64,000 bases of DNA. It comes from 67-14 sp020438345. Its GTDB lineage: Bacteria; Actinomycetota; Thermoleophilia; Solirubrobacterales; 70-9. A program made the translations under genes and the position numbers. This document shows, one piece after another, positions 43,270 through 51,581 of the stretch (the first letter of the stretch is position 1; every line of letters begins with the position of its first letter). The stretch lies in assembly GCA_937872475.1 (NCBI GenBank), contig CALMSY010000013.1, positions 9,948-73,947 of the forward strand, written 5' to 3'. The notes under the pieces are model-generated. The model made no database searches and was not told the DNA's origin. It saw only the letters and a list, made by a program, of their open reading frames with translations.

Positions 43270-44475
43270 TCAGGGCCGGAAGCGACGGAATGCTCCGGCG
43301 AAAGCACCGGCTTCAGCGAGACCGCCAAGCCCGAGCAGGGCTCCGATACCCATTACGGTCAGAGCACCGTCAGAGATACCGCCCCCGGCGGAGGGATCTT
43401 CGGCAGGTGAAGCTTCCTCTTCCCCGGTCGAAGGCGCCTCGGCGGGCGGGACTACCGTGGCGATCTGGCTCGGATCGACCAACTGGCCACTGACCGTGTC
43501 AAGCCCGTCATCAGCCGGCTGCTCTTGCTCTTGCTTCTTCGGTTGATTGACCGGAGGCGGACTGCCGGTGGAGGGGCTGCCCGTGCCGCTGCCACCGGCG
43601 GCGCCATCGCTTTCGTTCCCGCCAATGTCATCCGTGTAGCCAGGGATGTAATTGCCGGAATCGTCCGTGTTGAGGTCGGAACCGCCCCCGCTTTCCTTCG
43701 GCTTCTCCTGCTTCTTCTCCGGTGCCTTGCCGACCGTGACCGTGACCGTGTCCGCGACCTGCGCCGTTCCCGGCGCTGACGCGAAGACGGCTACCGTGTA
43801 AGTGCCTTCGTCACGGAACTCGAACTCGAAGGTTCCCGCCTTCACCGAGGTGCCGGTCTGTTTGCTGTCACCGTTTACCAGCCAGGAAAGAGTCACTGTT
43901 GTGCCAGCCGGGTTGTCAACTGTCGCTTTGAAACGCCCGGCGTTTCCGGCTTTGAGTTTGAGCGGTCCCCCGGGGCTGATGCTGACTTTCAGGGCTGCGA
44001 TCGACTTCGAAACCTGGACTTGCGGGTTGAGGTCGGTGTAGACGGAAACCTGGCCGTTCTGGTCCCGCATCGCCGTCTGTCCGTCGGCGTTGATGAAGAA
44101 GAGAGGGAGCGTCTTGTCGAAGGAACTGTCCGCGACCTGGGACCGGTTCACGCTGATGTCGCCAAGGCCGTCCGACCGGGAAACGATCGGATCCTTTTCG
44201 AGACTGCCAAGAATGAAGGCATTGTCTGTCTGCTCCTGGGCAACAAGCAGAACCTTGCGGATCGGCCACCCCTTGATGTCCTGCTGGCCCGGCACGGCTA
44301 TCGCCGGAGCACCGAGTTCGCTTTCGAGATCGACCTTCACGGTGTTGCTGAACGTGGTTCCAACCACATCGACCACTCCGGGATCGGCGGCCGCGTTAGC
44401 CATCGAGGAACCAGCCAGGAGCGCGGCCACGACCACCGAGAGCCCCGAAATCCACCTGGCGAGCGTGGACTTCAT
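43270..44475 (-). CDS. Cell-surface PKD-like protein with C-terminal anchor, last gene of the heme operon
   Basis: The 401-residue protein has a signal peptide (WISGLSVVVAALLAGSSMAN), an N-terminal domain that is not recognised (about 30-150), and a PKD-like Ig domain (about 160-250: FKATVDNPAGTTVTLSWLVN; FEFRDEGTYTVAVFA). A Pro/Glu/Gly-rich spacer and a C-terminal hydrophobic segment (GALTVMGIGALLGLGG) with Arg tail (AFRRFRP) follow. The start overlaps the HtaA gene stop (TGATG), so it is translationally coupled to heme-binding proteins. It may be a surface anchor or heme receptor partner; its ligand is unknown. Confidence 0.75.
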   Translation of the reverse strand: MKSTLARWISGLSVVVAALLAGSSMANAAADPGVVDVVGTTFSNTVKVDLESELGAPAIAVPGQQDIKGWPIRKVLLVAQEQTDNAFILGSLEKDPIVSRSDGLGDISVNRSQVADSSFDKTLPLFFINADGQTAMRDQNGQVSVYTDLNPQVQVSKSIAALKVSISPGGPLKLKAGNAGRFKATVDNPAGTTVTLSWLVNGDSKQTGTSVKAGTFEFEFRDEGTYTVAVFASAPGTAQVADTVTVTVGKAPEKKQEKPKESGGGSDLNTDDSGNYIPGYTDDIGGNESDGAAGGSGTGSPSTGSPPPVNQPKKQEQEQPADDGLDTVSGQLVDPSQIATVVPPAEAPSTGEEEASPAEDPSAGGGISDGALTVMGIGALLGLGGLAEAGAFAGAFRRFRP

Positions 44476-45722
44476 CAGGGAACCGTCGTGTAGTCGTAGG
44501 CGATCGAAAAGAAGCCGAAGCGATCCGGCCTTGGATCCTGGCCCTCGAAGTCCGGTCTGTAGGCCGGGTAGAATCCGGCGAACACACCGGTTGCTTCGGC
44601 CGGGATGAAGCCCGGGATTTTTTCGTAGCTGACGCGGAATTCGTTGCCACCGAGCGGGGTCACATTGTGCGACTGGGCCCGGGAAGGAAGCAGCTTGACC
44701 ATGACCGCCCGCTGATTCGGGAAGGCGGTTCCGTCGGTTCCGTTGACGTGGAAAATCAGGCGGGAATCCCTGTCACCGTTGATCTCGACCTCGGGGTCGG
44801 CGACGGTGAAGTTGATCGTGTTCCGGCAGAACCTGAAGCCGACCGTGCCGCTGGCCTTGATCAGCGAATTCTCGGGGCTTCCAACCGTTTCCGGGACGGT
44901 CCACCCTGAAGAAAACGGGAAGTTGAACGAGTAGACGAGGTTATCCGGGCCGGAGGGCGCGTCTGTGGTGGCACCTCCTTCAGCGTAGACACCGTCGCCA
45001 CGTCCGACTCCGGAAGCAACGTAATCGATGAAGGTATCGCGGACGTACCACTTGATCGTGGCGGCGGTGGTGACTTTGTCGGCACCGGCCGGTTCGGTCT
45101 TGACCGGGGGGATTTCGGGGACTTCCCCGGTCGGGCCGTCACCTTCGGTGAGCTTGTACAGCGAGTAGAGGTTGAAATAGCCCCAGGCAGTCCCCGCTCT
45201 CAGCTTTCCGGGCGCAGTGTCCAGTTTGCGGTTGATAACCCTCGCGCCAGCCACGGTGAGGCGGGCGATGCCGACCCGGGAAAGTTCACCTTCGCGGGCA
45301 TTGAAAGAGCGCTTGCCACCCTTGACTTTGAACATGGCTATGAAACTGCGACCAACCCTGGCGCGCAACAAGGCGGGCTTACCGGCCGGCGCGAAAACCT
45401 GAAGCCTGCGGATCGGGAACGAGCGCTTCCCGCGTGAAAGCCTGATACCGCCTTTCAGAGTTACTTTCGCGGTGCTCTTCCCGTACTTCGCCGCGGCAAC
45501 ATTGAAGGTTGGCCTGCCGGTAAGACCGCTTGCCGGCTTGATCAGTGACTGGCTGAGGCCGCTGCGCCTCCATGCCCGCCGGGTGGCCCGGGACGGGGCC
45601 AGTGAGAGCTGCCCGGCCAACTCTGCTTTCGGTCCATTCGAACCCGTCGATTCACAGGGTTTCAGCGTAGCTGCTCCGGCCGCGACCGGACTGGCCAGCG
45701 ATCCGATGATCGCAGCAAGCAC
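44475..45722 (-). CDS. HtaA-domain (heme-binding type) secreted protein
   Basis: The product contains an HtaA domain in its C-terminal half. The characteristic start WYVRDTFIDYV is present, then GGATTDAPSG, VYSFNFPFSSGW, SGTVGFRFCRNTINFTVADP and RAVMVKLLPS. HtaA domains of Corynebacterium bind heme with a conserved Tyr/His. The N-terminal part repeats a related beta fold (VAGARVINRKLDTAPGKLRA). GTG 45722 gives 415 residues, but the signal peptide then lacks its basic n-region. In-frame CTG codons at 45800/45806 would restore a full signal (LNLKSTGYEPAVF... before ALAVVVLAAIIG), so the true start may be upstream. The gene lies between another HtaA gene and the anchored PKD-like gene. Confidence 0.78.
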   Translation of the reverse strand: MLAAIIGSLASPVAAGAATLKPCESTGSNGPKAELAGQLSLAPSRATRRAWRRSGLSQSLIKPASGLTGRPTFNVAAAKYGKSTAKVTLKGGIRLSRGKRSFPIRRLQVFAPAGKPALLRARVGRSFIAMFKVKGGKRSFNAREGELSRVGIARLTVAGARVINRKLDTAPGKLRAGTAWGYFNLYSLYKLTEGDGPTGEVPEIPPVKTEPAGADKVTTAATIKWYVRDTFIDYVASGVGRGDGVYAEGGATTDAPSGPDNLVYSFNFPFSSGWTVPETVGSPENSLIKASGTVGFRFCRNTINFTVADPEVEINGDRDSRLIFHVNGTDGTAFPNQRAVMVKLLPSRAQSHNVTPLGGNEFRVSYEKIPGFIPAEATGVFAGFYPAYRPDFEGQDPRPDRFGFFSIAYDYTTVP

Positions 45723-45802
45723 AACGACAGCGAGGGCAAGCCCCGAAAGGGCCGCCCTCGCTGCGGTGAAGACCGCCGGTTCGTAGCCAGTGGACTTCAG
45801 GT

Positions 45803-47041
45803 TCAGGCTCCGATCGTCACGGTTATCGGATCGAGAGCCGTACCGGCCCGGTAGGTGGCGAACGGCGCTGCGCTGGCACTCATGGAGACCGGAATATCGG
45901 TGTAGGTGAGCGTGCCGCCTTCACCGATCGTCGGAGTCACTGCGCTCAGGTCGAGCGTGGCCAGGTCCACCCTTTGCGGAGTTTGCCATGGGCCGTTGGC
46001 TCCGAACATTCCGTTGCCGTTGATGTTCTGGCTGATCGTCGCCACGATACGCGAGTTGGCGCCGTCTATGACGATCGTGGGGTCGGCAATCGAGGCCCAG
46101 AAAAAATGCTCCGTATTGCAGAACAGTGCTGTGCCGGTGCCGTTGATTATGGCTTGGTCATCCGAGCTGGATCCAGGGCTGTTGGCGGCGTATTGTCCAG
46201 CCGAGACCGGAAACGAGAATCCGCGGGTCGGAGACATGGGCGGGTTGGTCCTCCCTGCGCCGTCCAGTGCCTGAAGCGCCTTTTCGGACTTGCCTGCGGC
46301 GGCCATCGTCCCGAATATGTATCCGCGGAAGCTTGCCCTCAGACCCCAGTCAATGCTGGTCGGCCTGGCAGTGGCGGTTGCCCCGGTGAGGACCGGCAAT
46401 GCCGATTCGGCCGGCCAGGAACCCACAGACCTGGAGTCAACCGCAACACCGCACTGTTCGTGATACTGATCGACGAACGTCGTGTTGAACTGGATGCCGA
46501 GTCCACCGATGCGTCCGCGAGGGGCTTTCCTGAGTTTCAGGGCTTTCCGGACCTTGGCCGCAGCTGCCTTGGTGAAGGTGAGCTTTCCGCCCGATAGCGA
46601 TGCCACGCCCTTGGCAGTGTCAACCTCGGGACTTCCGGTTGCCTTGAAAACGTTGAGCTGCTTGCCGCCCAGTTTTCCGCTCAGCACGACGCGGCTCTTG
46701 TAGAAGGACAGGCCGATTCCGGTGACGGCGATCCGCCGCTTGCCGTTGGAGAACCTGATCCCTCCGGCGACGCTGGCACCAACCGTTGCGTCATAGGTCG
46801 CGCTGGAAACGCTGCCTGTCACCCTGGCGCCCTTCTTGCCGATTCTCTTGGTGACCGTGGCCGGTCCGACAGCCGAGACCTTGCCGGCTTTGCCGGAGGA
46901 AACCGTAATGGCGACAGACCCGGTGGTCACATCGGCGGCGCTCGCCGAACCGTGGAACTGGGACATGGAAAAAGCGAACACCGCGAAGAAGGCTGCGAGC
47001 CCTGCGATCAGGCTGCGGTGGCGATTCAGACGATTGGACAT
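45803..47041 (-). CDS. HtaA-domain (heme-binding type) secreted protein
   Basis: The 412-residue protein has a signal peptide (LIAGLAAFFAVFAFSMSQFH), a beta-rich N-terminal half (VTKRIGKKGARVTGSVSSAT) and a C-terminal HtaA domain (IDWGLRASFRGYIFG; FSFPVSAGQYAAN; INGTGTALFCNTEHFFWASI). It probably binds heme outside the cell and hands it to the HmuT-like protein. ATG 47041 has an AAGGAG site 11 bases upstream; an ORF start further up at 47110 would run through the iron boxes. Two DtxR-type boxes overlap its promoter. Confidence 0.82.
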   Translation of the reverse strand: MSNRLNRHRSLIAGLAAFFAVFAFSMSQFHGSASAADVTTGSVAITVSSGKAGKVSAVGPATVTKRIGKKGARVTGSVSSATYDATVGASVAGGIRFSNGKRRIAVTGIGLSFYKSRVVLSGKLGGKQLNVFKATGSPEVDTAKGVASLSGGKLTFTKAAAAKVRKALKLRKAPRGRIGGLGIQFNTTFVDQYHEQCGVAVDSRSVGSWPAESALPVLTGATATARPTSIDWGLRASFRGYIFGTMAAAGKSEKALQALDGAGRTNPPMSPTRGFSFPVSAGQYAANSPGSSSDDQAIINGTGTALFCNTEHFFWASIADPTIVIDGANSRIVATISQNINGNGMFGANGPWQTPQRVDLATLDLSAVTPTIGEGGTLTYTDIPVSMSASAAPFATYRAGTALDPITVTIGA

Positions 47042-47078
47042 GTGTGGCGATGCTCCTTGGAAAGAGGGATTTGAGGAA

Positions 47079-47135
47079 GTTAGGTTCACCTTAGAAATCC
47101 AGACTAACACGATTGGTATTAGCCTTGCCTAATGA
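47079..47135. promoter_or_regulatory. Two DtxR/IdeR-type iron boxes before the HtaA genes
   Basis: On the - strand TTAGGCAAGGCTAATACC (47134-47117) and TAAGGTGAACCTAACTT (47095-47079) both resemble the actinobacterial DtxR/IdeR operator TTAGGTTAGCCTAACCTAA. The first overlaps the hmuV-like stop codon. The second lies where the promoter of the HtaA gene should be. Repression by iron-loaded DtxR/IdeR is inferred. Confidence 0.6.
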
Positions 47136-47947
47136 CGTTCCAGCCACTCGACATGAAGCGCCGAACGGCCCTCGCGCTTCACGAGTTCTGCCTCGACGCC
47201 CCAGACTTCGCTGATCAATTGACTCGTTAACACCTCCTCCGGGGTCCCGGTTGCGATCGTCGCCCCGTGAGACATGACCACGACCCGGTCGGCGATCGCT
47301 GCTGCCAGGGCAAGGTCGTGGACGATCAGCAAAACGCCCATCCCGTCGGAAACCAGTTCCCGCAACATTTTCGAGATCGCTGCCGTGGCTCCCAGGTCGA
47401 GCTGGGCGGTTGGTTCATCGGCAACCAGAACCGGCGCGCCCTGGGCCAGCGCGATGGCGATCTGCACCCGCTGCATTTCCCCGCCGGAAAGCGTGCTGAG
47501 GTCACGATCTTCGAAACCTTCCATCCGGGCACGGGCGATCGATTCGGCCACCGCTTCCCGGTCGGCGGCGGTTAGGCCCTGCAATGGTTTGAGGTGAGTA
47601 GAACGTCCGATACGAACCGCAGATTCGACGGTCACCCCGCTCGGAACCTGTGCTCTCTGCGGAACATAGGCCCTGACCTCCGCGAGTCGACGACCCTTGA
47701 GCGAGGAGAGCGGCAGACCCTTCCAGCGAACCACTCCCCGGTCCGGACGCCGCAAACCGCAGAAGGCCCGGGCGAAGGTGGACTTGCCGGCGCCGTTGGG
47801 ACCGACCACGGCGACCAGCTCGCCGCGTTCCAGCTCAAGGCTGGCGGATTCGAGTATCACTTCACCGGCGATCTCAACCCCGACATCACGTACCTTGAGC
47901 AAAGGAGCGTCAGGATCGAAGTCCGGTGGCTTTCGTCCGAAACTCAT
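47129..47947 (-). CDS. hmuV: Heme/iron ABC transporter ATP-binding protein (HmuV/FecE type)
   Basis: The 272-residue ATPase has Walker A VVGPNGAGKST, signature LSGGEMQRVQIAIA, Walker B VLVADEPTAQLDLG and the H-loop histidine in LLIVHDLA. Family-specific text (RLAEVRAYVPQ) places it with siderophore/heme importers. The start overlaps the permease stop (TGATG). With the FecCD permease and binding protein upstream it forms a heme importer; the HtaA and HugZ neighbours favour heme over siderophore. Confidence 0.88.
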   Translation of the reverse strand: MSFGRKPPDFDPDAPLLKVRDVGVEIAGEVILESASLELERGELVAVVGPNGAGKSTFARAFCGLRRPDRGVVRWKGLPLSSLKGRRLAEVRAYVPQRAQVPSGVTVESAVRIGRSTHLKPLQGLTAADREAVAESIARARMEGFEDRDLSTLSGGEMQRVQIAIALAQGAPVLVADEPTAQLDLGATAAISKMLRELVSDGMGVLLIVHDLALAAAIADRVVVMSHGATIATGTPEEVLTSQLISEVWGVEAELVKREGRSALHVEWLERH

Positions 47948-48900
47948 CAGACAGCCTTCCTCAAGAGCCAGAGAAACAGAGGGACACCAAGCAGGACCAG
48001 GAAGGGCCCGACCGGCATTTCAACCGGCGCAGCTATGGTCCGGGCGAGAGTGTCGCCGGCGGCGAGGAGGGCGGCGCCGGCAAGGGCCGAAACCGGCATC
48101 ACGAAGACGTGGCTCTTGGTGCCGCCAAGCAGCCTGATCAGGTGCGGAATGACCAGCCCGAGAAAAGCAAGCAGACCGGCAATGGACGCTGCGGCCGAAG
48201 CGAGGATCGCCGCGGCCAGCGCAGCGATCAGACGGATCACCCTTGGTCGGGAACCGAGTGAAGCGGCAACGTCATCACCCAGCATCAACCGGTCGAGCGG
48301 CCGGACCATAAAGGCCGCAAGGACGAATCCAGTCACGAAGTAGGGCCAGACCCGCTCCAGGTTCTCCCAACCTGAAGTGGTAAGCCCGCCGACCAAAAAG
48401 AAGACGCCATTCGGAACCCGGTCCGGATATGCGGCCATCAACGCGGCAGTACCTGCGGCGAAAAGCGAGGCAATCGCGATCCCGGCCAGGATCACGCGGG
48501 TGATGTTCCCGCCACCCCGGCCCGTGAACCCGATCATGAAGACCATCCCGGCCGCGACCAGCCCGAAGAAAAGCGCACTGACCGGCAAAAGCGCGATGCT
48601 TCCCGGGAACAGAAGAATGATCAACATCGCCCCGAAACCGGCGCCGCCCGTCACCCCGATCACATCGGGTGATGCCAGCGGATTGTTCAGAGCCCCCTGA
48701 AGGCAGGTCCCGGCCACGCCGAGGGCGGCCCCGACGACAATCGCCTCGATCGTCCTGGGCAGACGGAGGATCTCGACGATCTGGCTGGTCGTTTCGGGGA
48801 CCGGACGGCCGAGCAGGGTGTCGATCACCTCCGAAAGGGGGATGTCAACCGCGCCCAGCGCCAGCGACGCGCAGGTCGCCGCAACCAGGGCCAGGAACAT
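47947..48900 (-). CDS. hmuU: Heme/iron ABC transporter permease (HmuU/FecCD type)
   Basis: The product is a FecCD/BtuC-family permease with about ten membrane helices, the family blocks LRLPRTIEAIVVGAALGVAG, GALNNPLASPDVIGVTGGAG, ILAGIAIASLFAAG and IPHLIRLLGGTKSHVFV. ATG 48900 gives 317 residues but cuts into the first membrane helix and lacks a close ribosome site. The frame stays open to the preceding stop with no ATG, GTG or TTG, and a CTG at 48936 lies six bases after GGGGG and restores the usual basic N-terminus (TATRRIAVATG). The true start may therefore be CTG. Confidence 0.88.
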   Translation of the reverse strand: MFLALVAATCASLALGAVDIPLSEVIDTLLGRPVPETTSQIVEILRLPRTIEAIVVGAALGVAGTCLQGALNNPLASPDVIGVTGGAGFGAMLIILLFPGSIALLPVSALFFGLVAAGMVFMIGFTGRGGGNITRVILAGIAIASLFAAGTAALMAAYPDRVPNGVFFLVGGLTTSGWENLERVWPYFVTGFVLAAFMVRPLDRLMLGDDVAASLGSRPRVIRLIAALAAAILASAAASIAGLLAFLGLVIPHLIRLLGGTKSHVFVMPVSALAGAALLAAGDTLARTIAAPVEMPVGPFLVLLGVPLFLWLLRKAV

Positions 48901-48978
48901 CCCGGTAGCTACGGCGATTCTCCTTGTGGCGGTCAGATCATTCCCCCTGATCCGGTCGGCAGGCCGAGACCGGCCGGA

Positions 48979-49884
48979 TCACCAGTTCTTCAGAAACTTG
49001 CTGCGGATCATCCGGACGGTGGCACCGAGATCGGTACCTGCCTGGAGCAGGGTGTTGTCGATCGAAGGGTAGATCTGTTTCTTTTCACCGGCTGGCGTGA
49101 CCTTCCACGCTTCGTTGTTCAGGATGAAGTCGGTCACCTGACCGAGATCCTCGATGCTTCCATGGGGTACGACGATGATGCGCTCCGGCTGCTCGGAGAT
49201 GACGGTCTCATCCGAGAGTCGAGCGAAACCGCCGCTGGCCGAGGCCCCGCCGGTAACGAGGCGACCACCTGCCATCTGGACCAGGCGCCCGCCCCAGCTG
49301 TTTTGAAGGAAGGCCATGGCGGTGTTGCCGATCCCCAGGACGACCAGAACTTTCTCCTTCGACCCGCTGACACCACGGGTCGCGGAACGCAACTGGGCGC
49401 TTATCCGGGCGTTGAGTTTCCGGGCCTGCTTCTGGCGGCCAAGGATTCTGCCGATCGCCGTAACGGTTGGCTTGACAGCATTCGGAGAGAGGGGATCGGC
49501 GTTGATTACCCTGATGCCGAGACTCCGCATTGCGCCGGTGCCCTTTTCCCATTGTTTTGATGTGAATACGATGTCCGGCCGAAGGCTGGCCAGCTGCTCG
49601 AGATTCGGGCCGTTGGGATGACTGAGCTGCATCGACGGAATCCCGCGGAAAAGCTTCTTCTGGCGCGGTGTCGTTCCCAAGGTGTTGCCAACCCGGATCG
49701 GCTTCACCCCGAGCTGGATCATGGTCTGGGCGGCAAAGGGACTTATCGCGACGATCCTTTTGTTTCGTGCCGCGTCCGCCTGGGGTGAGGCCAGGGCCAG
49801 GAGCATGAACGCAGCCAGGAGAACCGTGACGATCCGGGGGATCCGGCTGATTCTGGGCCTGGGACTTGTTGCGGCGTCGTTCAT
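48979..49884 (-). CDS. hmuT: Heme/iron ABC transporter substrate-binding protein (HmuT type)
   Basis: The 301-residue protein has an export signal (RIVTVLLAAFMLLALASPQA) and a Peripl_BP_2 fold: RIVAISPFAAQTMIQLGVKP, GPNLEQLASLRPDIVFTSKQ, VVLGIGNTAMAFLQNSWGGR and FILNNEAWKVTPA. No lipobox is seen, so it may remain anchored by the signal helix or be secreted. Heme as ligand is inferred from the HtaA and HugZ neighbours; the binding residues cannot be picked with certainty. It is the first gene of the hmuTUV run and is divergent from hugZ across an iron box. Confidence 0.85.
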   Translation of the reverse strand: MNDAATSPRPRISRIPRIVTVLLAAFMLLALASPQADAARNKRIVAISPFAAQTMIQLGVKPIRVGNTLGTTPRQKKLFRGIPSMQLSHPNGPNLEQLASLRPDIVFTSKQWEKGTGAMRSLGIRVINADPLSPNAVKPTVTAIGRILGRQKQARKLNARISAQLRSATRGVSGSKEKVLVVLGIGNTAMAFLQNSWGGRLVQMAGGRLVTGGASASGGFARLSDETVISEQPERIIVVPHGSIEDLGQVTDFILNNEAWKVTPAGEKKQIYPSIDNTLLQAGTDLGATVRMIRSKFLKNW

Positions 49885-49978
49885 TGAGGGCTGGACTCCT
49901 TCGAGGGGTAGGCAAGTAACCTTTGAACACAGCGCGGAGGCAAAGGTCTTGGACCTGCCGGGATCCCGGCGCCGAGGT

Positions 49979-50001
49979 GAAGATAGGGTACCCTAACTCA
50001 C
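49979..50001. promoter_or_regulatory. DtxR/IdeR-type iron box between hmuT and hugZ
   Basis: The perfect palindrome TAGGGTACCCTA (49984-49995) extends to TTAGGGTACCCTATCTT on the - strand, close to the DtxR operator. It sits in the 166-bp divergent spacer of the heme importer and the HugZ-type gene, so one site could control both sides by iron. Confidence 0.65.
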
Positions 50002-50050
50002 CCTTCGCCGTCCCCCTGAACTTCCCTCAACCTGAACCGAAAGCGAGAAA

Positions 50051-50902
50051 GTGGTGTCGACCGAGACCAAGAACGATCGTGACCTCAAAGCAGTGATTGG
50101 TGTGCATGATGCCGCCGCCGACACTGAAATCCCCGATGTCGCCCCGATCGCCTTCGGCGGTACCCGGCGCAGCGCCGCAGAAGAGTCAAGGACCATCCTT
50201 GCCAATGCGACTCACGGCACCCTTGGCACGCTAAGCGATGACGGCACTCCCTGGGCCTCGCTGGTCACCTTCGGAGTCATGGACGACGGCAGCCCCGTCT
50301 TCTGTCTCTCCACCCTCGCCGAGCACGCCCGCAACCTCGAGCAACGGCGCCAGGCCTCGCTGATGGTCAGCGACCGATTTCACAGCGGTGAGATCCTGGC
50401 CGGTGGCCGGGTCACTCTGGCCGGCAAGGTCAAGCGTTCCGACGAACACCCGGACGGGGCTTCAGCCCGCGCGGCTCACCTCGAGGCGGTGCCTTCAGCC
50501 GCGATGTACGCCGACTTCAATGACTTCTCTTTCTGGATCCTCGAAGTTGACCGGGTGCGATGGGTCGGCGGCTACGGCCGGATGGACTCGGCCTCGGCCG
50601 ACGACTACAGATCGGCAGAGCCGGACCCGGTCCAGCCGCAGGTACCTGACGCGGTCGCTCACCTCAACGCCGATCATCCGGATGCCCTGCTGATCATGGC
50701 CAAGGCTTTCACCAAATACACCGACGCAACCGAGGCAAAGTGCACTCTCGCCGACCGGTACGGCCTCGACCTGCAGCTGGAGACACCCGAGGGCGAGAAG
50801 GCAGCCCGGGTCAGCTTCGCTGACCGGATCGACAAGCCGGGCGGCCTCCGCGCAGCGACGGTAGACCTTGCCCGGCGCTCACGCGAAAAACTCGCTTCCT
50901 AA
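50051..50902 (+). CDS. hugZ: HugZ-type heme-degrading or heme-storage protein (PNPOx-like plus DUF2470)
   Basis: The 283-residue protein has a split-barrel PNPOx-like domain (TRTILANATHGTLGTLSDDG-type text at about 45-60; FCLSTLAEHARNLEQRRQAS; SLMVSD; FWILEVDRVRWVGGYGRM) and a C-terminal DUF2470 domain (AHLNADHPDALLIMAKAFTK). This two-domain layout is that of HugZ/HutZ heme utilisation proteins, where the C-terminal His is the heme ligand. It would release iron from imported heme in the cytosol. The start is GTG 50051; a second GTG follows immediately. Divergent from hmuT across an iron box. Its stop overlaps the glutathione peroxidase stop by 4 bp. Confidence 0.85.
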   Translation: MVSTETKNDRDLKAVIGVHDAAADTEIPDVAPIAFGGTRRSAAEESRTILANATHGTLGTLSDDGTPWASLVTFGVMDDGSPVFCLSTLAEHARNLEQRRQASLMVSDRFHSGEILAGGRVTLAGKVKRSDEHPDGASARAAHLEAVPSAAMYADFNDFSFWILEVDRVRWVGGYGRMDSASADDYRSAEPDPVQPQVPDAVAHLNADHPDALLIMAKAFTKYTDATEAKCTLADRYGLDLQLETPEGEKAARVSFADRIDKPGGLRAATVDLARRSREKLAS

Positions 50903-51381
50903 AGCTCGGCTTCAATCGCCTCGATCACTTCCGGATCATCCGGAGCGGTCGGGGCGGGGAACTTCCTGACCAGCCGGCCCTCGCGGTCGATCAGGTATTT
51001 GGCGAAGTTCCATTCAGGCTGTTCTGACTGGGCGGCAAGCTCGGTGAAAAGCGGGTTGGCACCTTCCCCGATAACCGTCGTCTTCTCGAACATCGGGAAC
51101 TCGACCCCGTAGTTGAGCTGGCAGAACTCGGCGATCTCGTCGGACGACCCTGGCTCCTGCTCCATGAAGTCATTCGCCGGAAAGCCCAGAACCGTGAAAC
51201 CCTGGTCCTTCCTCCCGGCGTAGATGGCCTGCAGGGCCTCGAACTGAGGCGTGAGTCCGCACTTGCTCGCCGTGTTGACCACTAGCGTGACCTCGCCGAG
51301 GTATTCCTCCAGGTCCTGTCTACTTCCATCCAGCCGGTTCATGTTTCCAGTCAAGAGCACGGGACGTTCGCTATCACTCAT
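50899..51381 (-). CDS. Glutathione peroxidase-family thiol peroxidase
   Basis: The 160-residue protein has the GPx tetrad: peroxidatic Cys in VNTASKCGLTPQF, Gln/Trp in LGFPANDFMEQEPGSSDEI and WNFAKYLID, and an Asn in the same block. It reduces peroxides; Cys-type bacterial members usually take electrons from thioredoxin rather than glutathione. ATG 51381 is chosen; an in-frame extension to 51441 lacks conservation. It converges on hugZ with interlocked stops. Downstream of its start, 51442-51581 holds no gene but a GCCGGC/GCCGGC hairpin at 51451-51469. Confidence 0.92.
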   Translation of the reverse strand: MSDSERPVLLTGNMNRLDGSRQDLEEYLGEVTLVVNTASKCGLTPQFEALQAIYAGRKDQGFTVLGFPANDFMEQEPGSSDEIAEFCQLNYGVEFPMFEKTTVIGEGANPLFTELAAQSEQPEWNFAKYLIDREGRLVRKFPAPTAPDDPEVIEAIEAEL

Positions 51382-51581
51382 GGGCCAGATGCTACCCACC
51401 ATCGTCGGCATCTCCAAAGTGATGCCCGGGGGTGCAGGCAACCACGCAATGCCGGCCTTCGAAGCCGGCCTGCTACTCCCCGGAAGGCAAGGTGCCGGCC
51501 AAGGCGTCAGACTTACCGAAGCTGATCAAGCCGAAGAAGGAGCGCTGAGGCTCTCGGGCCTGGGCATCAAAGGGAGAGAAT

